The notes under the pieces: model-generated | The model's input: only the letters and a program-made list of their open reading frames with translations | Databases searched by the model: none | Told to the model about the DNA's origin: nothing | Program-made: the position numbers and the translations under genes | Assembly: GCA_030142905.1 (NCBI GenBank) | Contig: JASJOG010000045.1 | Coordinates: 1,156,501-1,220,500, forward strand | DNA length: 64,000 bases | Origin: Heliopora coerulea | Lineage: Eukaryota > Cnidaria > Anthozoa > Scleralcyonacea > Helioporidae | Direction of reading: 5' to 3' | Part shown: in pieces, positions 23,501-32,500 of the stretch | Numbering within the stretch: the stretch's first letter is position 1 | Layout: every line of letters begins with the position of its first letter

Positions 23501-26500
23501 TAATATGCCTATTTTGCGTGTTTTTTGCTGGGCTTTATTATTTCTTCTCCGTCTGCGATTTCCGCCTGGTACCTCTGTCGCCCATATCATGAGATTGCTT
23601 TTTTGAACTATCCTTTTGTTTGTTAATCTTTCATTATGCAGAACTGTTCAATCGATAGTGTTTTCTAAACGTTAAGTGACTAAAATCTCTGACTACAAAT
23701 TTTTTTCAGAAACATGTAGGCCATGCCCTCTTTGGCCTACAAATCTGGTTTTTCGGCCTACTTTTTGCCATTTGTAGGCCGTTAAATCGCGCCCTGGTTG
23801 GTATTAAGTTTTTTAAGCTGTATGTCTCCATTATGGTTTTATTAAAAGTTATTTGTTGGGCTATCATATTTTTTACGAGATTGCACTTTCTGCCAGGCTA
23901 CTCGATATAAACGATATTGACCATTTTGTACAGTTGACGTAAAAGTTTGAATAGTATGTAATAAAGAAAAGTTGTTAGACAAACGTTCACTCATCAAATT
24001 AAGTTTGTTAACACGGAAAAGTTGTCGAGAAAGTTGGCAAGATGAGAGACTGGTTTTATTTCCCGCCGACAGTTTACCAACATGTTTGCCAACTGTTGTT
24101 TCGACTTTCACACGCAGAAACTTTAGTTTGGCAACCCGTGTTCGCAAACATTTGTTTTTCGTGAGAAGGCGCCTTAAAACTGGCCATCAAATACGCATAC
24201 ATTTTAAGTTAAGGGCATTCAAAACACCCGAAATGATATTTTGTGTTGAATCACGTCACTTCCTTGATCGCTTTTCTAATACAATTTCCTCATAATTTTG
24301 CAAAATTGCCTTGATACCCTCCTCAAATTTCGCGTGTTGCCTTGATGGCCTTGGAAAATGTTTAAAATCACCTTGGTGACCTGCCTTTTTTATGAAAATC
24401 CAAGGCAATTATTTACCTGCCCTAAAAATTGCTTGTCATGGCATGATTCGAGGGCTGTGTAAATGCACTGTTGTTTGCCAAATTTTCAAGAGTTTTAATT
24501 CTTTGGCGCTTACGTAGACATACTAACTGTAACGTTTTTCACCATTTTTTTAGTTTGGATTTGTGGTTTTGCATCCGTTTTTATTATCAGTCTCTTGTCA
24601 CTCGTTGGTATTGCAGTGATACCCACTATGAAACGACACTGGTACAAAAAAGTCATTATTGTTCTCGTTGGTCTTGCTATTGGTACACTTGCTGGAGATG
24701 CTCTTCTTCACCTCATACCTCACGTAGGTTCAAGGACTATTCCTGTAGTTTACATATACCTATAGTTTATATTTTAGGGTCATAGTTTAAAATATATTTC
24801 TTTCGTAACCTGAATCATTTGCATCTGTGATACTGATAGAACTTATAACACGTGAAAGAACGCGTTTCTTTGGGAACGCTCCATCTCGGTTGAACTGTAC
24901 GTGTCATGAGAGAAACCTTTACTGAAATATTCGTAGAACTGAACTAATCAATTTAATTGTGTTGATTAAGTTACATACAAGCAGTATGTGTACGCCAGAA
25001 TAATCATCAACCTTTCCATGGGGTTCTGTCCTGGTTTACTAACTTGCTGACTTGCTTGACGTGTTTCCTAATATACTGTACCTGCATACATCGGCTTTCC
25101 ATTTGCATGGTTGGACTGGTCAGTATGGAATTTATGTAGTAGATGTCGATGGTCAGTCGAACAGCCCTGACAGTTTGTTTATTATTTGACTGGGTAGTGT
25201 AGGTTCACACAACGATCTCTTATAGGAAAGACGCCTAGTCTTTTGTGTTGACCTTGTTTTGAAATGCCGTCAATAGAACAAGTCATTCAAGGCTAAATTA
25301 AATAGATATGAAGAAATATTAAATTTAGCGGCCATATTAAAATATTGTCTATATTCGACCAGAGTAGACTCCTTTGTATATTAAGCCCGTATTTCCGGCT
25401 TACCTGTCCCATTCTGCAAAATTGCTGTATCGCTATCCAGAATTTATCGGACCAACCGGTCTAATTGTACAAACTGAGAGCGCTTTTACGGTCATGCTTC
25501 TTGCTACGCTGCTTGGTACCGTAGCAACCTTACTGTAATTACCCAGTGTTATTAGATGTATAAAATTTCACTTGCGATCCTTGGAAGTTAATTTTAATGC
25601 ATCTCATTCATTAGAATTTTAACGTTAGTTGCACTTTGCTATATTTCAGGCGGCTGGTTTTCATGCTGGTAGTCACGGGCATGAATCTGAACACGGACAT
25701 GAAGGCAAAGCTTTTATATGGAAATTTTTAGTCGTGGCATCTGGTGTCTATGGTTTCTTTTTATTCGAAACTTTTTCCCACCTGTTTCTTCAATCTGGTG
25801 GTCATGGACACTCCTACAGTATTGAGGTTTGTATTTAAATCGTGGGAAGTTTCTGAATTTCGACGCTGTTTGTGAAATCCCCTTGTCTGGTCGTTAAGAC
25901 TGGTCAAATTAATGCGTCTTGATTTTAGGATCCATATATCAGATTTAAAGATCATTGGCAATAGCTGATCCAGTGGAGGGGCTCAAGGGGAAAGGTATCT
26001 CCTTTTGAGCAGTTAAAATTGGCATAGTTTTAGCTTTAAGACTGCCAAAACGCTAGGGCCCTCACAGTGTAAATATCGCTATTCATCGTTAAAATGTTTG
26101 ATTTAATGCGTGCTCCCTACAGATCACAACGTAAAGACCATTTATGCGAGTGAACATTGAACGCGTCTAAAACAAGCCGCGAATCGTGCAACTATTCGAG
26201 TAATTTTGAAACTTAAATTACCGTGGCTTATGTAACTTGCAAACAAATTCTTGTTAGTCATCTATACATATTTTAGTCCTAGCTTACAAGGCCTACTTGC
26301 TCTGGTGAAAGTGGCATTTTAGTCATCTTCCGCCAACCCATGTAACACTTTTAGTTTCCCCCCCCCTTACGAAATATCCTGAACCCGTCTGTGACTGGCA
26401 TGTTCTTGTACCAAGAGTTTGTGTGTCTATTACTATAGGCACGTAAACTTTGCTCTACAAGTGGTGAGCCAAGGGAGCCGGCCTCTCTCTTTTGAAATAT

Positions 26501-29500
26501 TGAAAATCCCATAGCTTATTAAAATGAATTTCACAATAATGCATGCCATAACTCAACAGAGAACTTTCGTTTGGTTGCTATTTATATAAAAGGCTGTGTT
26601 TGTGATGATGAATCCAATCAACTACATAAGAATAGAATACTGTGTAGACAGTGATAAATAAGGTAAAAAGTTAAAAGTTTGGTGACTGCCGTAACTGATT
26701 ACAAAGAATATCAACGTTTCGAGCAAAGACCCTTTGTCAAGAAAGAAACGTTTTGTTTTTTTATAAATACTTAAATATGCATGTTTTACTCGTGTATCCA
26801 GCCTTTTTTATTAATCAGACACATAAGACAATCTATCTGTTATAACAAGCTGTATTGTAATTTGTACTTCCTTCACAAAATGCTCTTAGTTCCCATCCAA
26901 TTTTGTATCGTACCCATCATTAGTCAAAGAAGACGAATTGGATGCAAAATAAATGATGGAGACTGTTCTAATGTTGCCGGTAATACTATTCATCATGAAC
27001 GTAATGGGCCAAGGCTGGTAGATATTGGGAAAATCAGCTTGCTTAATAAGATAATTATCCAAGCAAACTAGTTGTGCAGCTTACTCAATTCAAAATTTGT
27101 TGATAAGGCACCAGAACGGCTAAAGAGTGTTCAGTACCTTAGCTGAAACAATGAGTTTTCTAAAACTTCTTTCAAAAACAAGCGTAGTTATATCCACAGC
27201 GAAACGTGCAGTGTCACAAATTATAGTACTTTAAGTAAACTGTTTACAAGAAAGGCCAAATGGAAGTCGATAAATGTTTTAACTGGATAATTACGATAAA
27301 TATGTTCCCCATGTATAACATGGTGCAATAAAAATAAATTTTATTTTGTATAGATTTAGTGATTGAAGACATACATAACCAGCATTGCTTTAAAATTGAA
27401 TTAACTCTTTCCCGGCGGCGTAAGACTTCTATTATTTTAATCAATGGTATAAGAATAGATTACTGCGTAGACCGTGATAAATAAGGTAAAAAGTTAAAAG
27501 GTTGATAGCTGCCGTAACTTATATCAAAGAATATCAGTGTTTCGAACAAAGGCCCTTCGTCAGGAAAGAAACGTGTTCTGAAATAGTTTCTTCTGGCATT
27601 GTCGATAAGCAGCAGTGTTATGTAGGTGACGGTTAGCGACTTTAAAACGCAGGAAACATGGGATGACAGAATGTTTCTTGCAACTATCTAAGAAGGATAA
27701 GTCCAGCTTCGCTTTCTCAAGTTTGAGTTCAACACGCTGAAATTTCCTGAAAGCAGCAGGCGAACCATTGTTGTTGTAGCGTTTCTTTAGAATCGATGTA
27801 ATTGAAGAACCAAAGAAGTCTTTCAACAACTTTAAGATATGTTTTAACTAAATATTTTATAGATGAACCTAGTAACTAGAAATACAAATACACAGCCACC
27901 CTTTTGTCTACCTTTACACCATATCCCTGGAGAATATGAACAATTTTGATGGGATGTAAAGGTTGTCAAGGAGCTAAAATTTAACTTTTAAAGAAGAATC
28001 AACCCCATTATAGCTAGAAACTAAAAGAAAAGTTTAATTTTTTAGCCAAACGTCGTTATAAAGCGATGAAAATTAGCAATAACTACTAAATTACTGAGAA
28101 TCTTGTATCCCCGGTTCAAATAAGACCTTCGTACCTCTGCAGTGTTCTTCAGTGAACTGGAGTAGAGTGAACGGTGAATAGCTTTAAAAAAAAAAGTAAA
28201 AAATAAATAAAATAAGATAAAAATAAGTAAAAATAATTCTACAATCTCTGCTGGTGTGAATTTGAATTGTTTGCTTAATGGAAGTTGTAAAGAACACCAA
28301 AGAGAGAAAAACGTCAAGAACAAGCTTGGAACGAGAAATACGAAAACAATATGTCGTGAGAAGAACTCCAGGTAGAGTTTGAATCCAAGACTTTAGAATT
28401 TGCAACCAGGTTCCCTCAATTCTTCGCCAAAGATTTCGGTGTATTTGTTTGGTAGATCTCTCGCTGTCTGGAGCTTTTCTAGCCGAGCCATTTTTGAATC
28501 CAAAAAGAAAAAGAATTCTTTATTTCTATATTTTAATTCTTTATTAACTCTTTATTAAGATCGCTCTCATTTACACTATAACGATGAACTTGAAGATGAA
28601 AACACAAGGACTCGAAAATTTAGACAAAATGGGTTAATTAGGAAATGACGCGTTCTTGGTAGTATAAGTATGAATATACTCAAGCAATCTCAGCAAACCA
28701 ACACAAACTGTCCAAGACATGAAACGGAGTGGCACTTTATCAAATTACAGAATATTCAGTTACGATAAAACAAAATGTTTGTAATATGAATTAACCTTGT
28801 TTGAAGCTTAATGTCCCGCATGGGTGTAAGTCCACATAATTTTAATTCAGAGATGTGAAGATAACTGTTACTCAGTAATCATCGATATGGTAGGAAAGCT
28901 ACCATGTGCCTGTCAAAACATCCAAAGCAACAACAAAATAGCGTACGATAAGCAAATTACGAATCAAAGTCCTGAGGCACACTTGTCCTTGGAGCGGATA
29001 TTCTGAATTTAGCCTTTGTTTTGCGATCTTACTTCCCTTAGCACACTCGCAAGCACAGTCCATTTGAGAGGAGTAATTCCTGCCGAACTGTTGAGCGACA
29101 TGAGATGCGCTTTCTTCCAAGTTCAAACTCAGATACTGTGGTTAATTCAGACAATACTGAAGGAGTGAGTTATATGGTGAGTACGGTCGGATGTTGATTA
29201 TAAGTAGAACCAACTCTACTTTTATGTCGAACACTGACAGGATTCTTTTCACATAGGTTATAATAACGCCAGGCATTAATGTTTTTTAGGTAGCTCAAAA
29301 CTCTGATGCAAAGATCTCTAAATCTAAATTTTCTGACGATCAGGAGGACAGTCATCCTGATTTGTTAACGGAATCGTCACAGAGTCAAAAGAAAAACAAA
29401 ATCAGTTCGGTAGCTTGGATGATCATCATTGGTGATACAATTCACAATATCACTGATGGTATAGCTATTGGAGCGGCGTTTTCCGTGGACGTTGGTGGAG

Positions 29501-32500
29501 GTCTTAGTACAGCCATCGCTGTTTTTTGCCACGAACTGCCGCATGAGTTAGGTAAGAACAGTGTCGTAAATTTGTGAGTTTAACAGGTTGGAGATATTGT
29601 CGGGCTGTCACAAAAAATTAATTATTCTTTAGTTGAAAGTAATATTCAACAATAAACCTAAGAAAATCCGAAAGTGGAAATTATAAACATGGTAATGCGG
29701 CGGAAGCTTCAGGCGAGAACTGTTGAGAAAATGCAACAAATTTCACGACATAGGCTTTGAGCCCACAACCCTAGGTCCTGAAAGTCAAGTCCTCCGCACC
29801 AGCATATGGTGGTGAGTTCATTACATGTGCCAGTGGATAATAATGATGACAGTGGTATATTGTGATTAGGAACTAGCTCGAACACTTTGAGAAAAACTGA
29901 GCAAAAACCGTCTCCAAAACTAAAATAAACGCACCTCACTCTGTCAGCATTAATATCCCCCATTTTATAATGAATTACTGACCTCCCAAATGTAACAAGA
30001 AGATACAAGGGTTAAAATTCATGGCCGTTGACAATGGGCCCAAGATTAAGAGACCCATTGTCAACAGGGGTGCATTACGGCGACGAAAAATGCAAGAACA
30101 AGGGCATGTGCAGGATTTTCCTAAGAGAGGCAGTATCCAAGAGGTATCCGCAAAGCTCTACATCCTTGCAATGCAGTAGATAATGGTCGACAATCAAGCA
30201 TGCGTAAAGCTGATCCTTAGTCCTGAGGCTGTTATTGAATAGGTCGTAATAAGGCTTTCAATTTAGTAACGTAGCGTTCAGCCAAAACCTGAAAATGACG
30301 TCATAATTACCTCACACCTTTCCCCGTTTTCCTTTTCACCAACAGTTCCCAAACCTCCCCAGAAAAAATTGGAACTTTTAAAAAACTTGTAAACAACGTC
30401 CAAAACAATTTTTCGGTGATTTAATATCGTAACTGTGATACGATTTCATTCGTCTGGTGGCGTCATCCAGGAAATTAAGTCATTGTTGCAATAGCCGCGA
30501 CACCATTTTTAGCATTGTTTTCTTGAAAACCTTAGAAAATATACCGAAACTTTGAGGATGTTATTTCACCTTCACAGCAGCATTTGTCAGTCTATGCGGC
30601 CATTCGCACACGTGCCAAACATTTCTATGTAGTTAACGTTGACCAGACCGCTTTGCGGGTGAACAGATCTGATGACCTGCCAGCTTTATTGTTGCCACGA
30701 GCATTTATCAATTGTGATTATTTTTTAAAAGAAGCATATTTCCTCATTGTCATCCAGAGAGATATGCATTCAAACTATTTATGTTCTCGTTTTCTCTTTC
30801 CATGAGTTGCGAAAACCTTTATCTCATAATATCTCATATCCAGTCAATGAGAACGTTTCTCACTACAACACAGCCTTGCTAGCTTGTACATTCTATTTTC
30901 CATACACTCTGCATCTGTGAGTCGCCTTCCAAGCACCTTTGACCATAACTGGTCCACTACTTATGGCAAAGATAATGCCTTGCAACCTTTTAAAATTTCA
31001 CACTTAAAGCACTTGAGCTCTCTCATGTATAGGTGTATTTCATCGTTGATGTGTTCTTTTTAGCATTTTCAAGTACAGATGTATGTGCGTGTGGGAGGGG
31101 TATGTGTGTTGCCGTGTATGTTTACGTAAGAAAATTATGGGTATTATATAGATTATTTGTATGATATACGGATTATTTGTGCAGTTATATACAGTACATA
31201 TAACATTTTTTTATTCAATAAGATTAATATCCTAGTGATAATGTCCTAACAAAGCTGGTCATTTTCTAGGTGATTTTGCTGTGCTGGTTTCTTCAGGAAT
31301 GACGGTGAAACAAGCCATACTCACAAACTTTCTTTCCGCTTGCTCATGCTTCATTGGTCTTGTTATTGGGATTCTAATAGGTCAAACAGAAAAGGGAAAT
31401 CAGTGGGTGTTTGCTCTGATGGGAGGAATGTTCTTATACATTGCGTTGGTCGATATGGTACGTATACCAGACTCCTCGTAACAATGAGGGAACCACCGAA
31501 ACTTAAGAGAGATGCCGACATTGCGAGCATAGGCTTCTCGCCGGAGTGGAAGGCCTGAAACTCCGACGAGTGGGATGCCGCACCGTTAAATGTTTGATCT
31601 CACATTAACCACCATGTTTGTTTACACGTTTAGAAATCGCACAGTACTAGGGTTACAGTACATTTTATACGGGCCTTTTCAGTGAATATACTTAATTCTC
31701 GGTAACTTTCATTATAATCATCTCGAAGGTTTTCCCTACCAAACTTAACAATCTGGGACCAACAGCGTACTGACTGGGTATTAATTTCGTAAATTCTAGA
31801 CCGTTCGGCAAACAATAAGCGTGAGTAATTTTGCGTGAGGACCAAAAACAAGCTCGGTCTTACACTCGGTCTTGTAACTTAAATAATTTTAGAAAAAGGT
31901 ATTCCACACACTGATTGAGAAAGAAAATTCAGTAGTCACAGGAAATCTACTGAAAATGCGGTAAATTGAATTCTACTTTGACCTTTATCTAGGTAACAAC
32001 TTACTCGTGTACATTGGCTTGACAAAAAATTGGCCTGACGTTTTGTTGAAAGCAAGTAGAAACACTAAAAAGTTTACAATCGTACCTCCACAAGGCATTT
32101 AATATTTGATCGTTATTGGTAATTTACACTAAGGTACTTTTTGGTGATGGGATTGTCCAGGTCACCAACCGTCTTTCTCAAGACTGTATCAACCTGAACG
32201 ATCTACCATCACCAACATTTATCGATTCTCCTGGGTTCATACCATTTCCTTTATTACACAAATGTGTACGTAAGAATTCGAAGCATGATTCACAGGCTTT
32301 AGGGGACTGCTACCCCATTGCATACGCTACTGACAGTTATATAAAAGTGTTATCTATTGTGGGTAGGAGTGTACCTAGCCACCCAACACCCAAACCTCAT
32401 TCTGACATTGCCCTGAAGGAGGAACGAATTAATGTAACCCAGAGGCCCCCAGATTCTTTGTTGCGCCACCGATGTATGCACTGTATGTGTCCTCTTGCGA

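Larger units (their letters stand above)
22232..23545. repeat. 1.3-kb near-perfect palindrome of PLE C-terminal/pseudo-LTR sequence
   Basis: Two arms of about 645 bp (22232-22876 and 22902-23545) are inverted copies around a 25-bp centre. Each arm encodes, reading outward, the end of a PLE GIY-YIG endonuclease region and then a hammerhead-like core. The coding part reads [20 protein letters not shown], then [20 protein letters not shown] and [20 protein letters not shown], with SFPLSLF at the end. Within each arm the GIY-YIG segment is itself partly repeated, with a smaller hairpin (GGATTGAGTTTGTGGATAAG and its complement, about 22666-22722 and mirrored near 23060-23118). Confidence 0.85.
21912..23796. 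mobile_element. hAT-like non-autonomous element carrying a PLE palindrome
   Basis: The termini CAGGGCACGATTTAA (21912-21926) and TTAAATCGCGCCCTG (23782-23796) are inverted repeats with one mismatch. Subterminal GGCCTAC/GTAGGCC motifs recur near both ends, including a 13-bp hairpin CTTGGCCTACATA/TATGTAGGCCAAG at 21934-21971. Repeated subterminal motifs are typical of hAT transposase-binding regions. No 8-bp target duplication was found. No hAT transposase is inside; the interior is the PLE-derived palindrome at 22232-23545. The element itself is inserted in a PLE 3' end. Confidence 0.62.
26628..28420 (-). mobile_element. PLE debris: repeated pseudo-LTR pieces and a coding fragment
   Basis: Two direct repeats of about 125 bp, at 26628-26760 and 27447-27570, share GTGATAAATAAGGTAAAAAG and end in PLE-type motifs. 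On the minus strand they carry CTGACGA...GAAAC (27539-27563) or its decayed form (26716-26740). Between and beside them are a PLE N-terminal coding fragment (27560-27829) and a further degenerate core (28127-28152: CTGAAGA...GAAGG). The arrangement suggests a broken PLE with its pseudo-LTRs, antisense in intron 5 of gene A. Confidence 0.5.

Noticed and set aside
24471..24785. 104-codon + strand frame over exon 4 of gene A
   Set aside because: Out-of-frame shadow of the TM1-TM2 exon.
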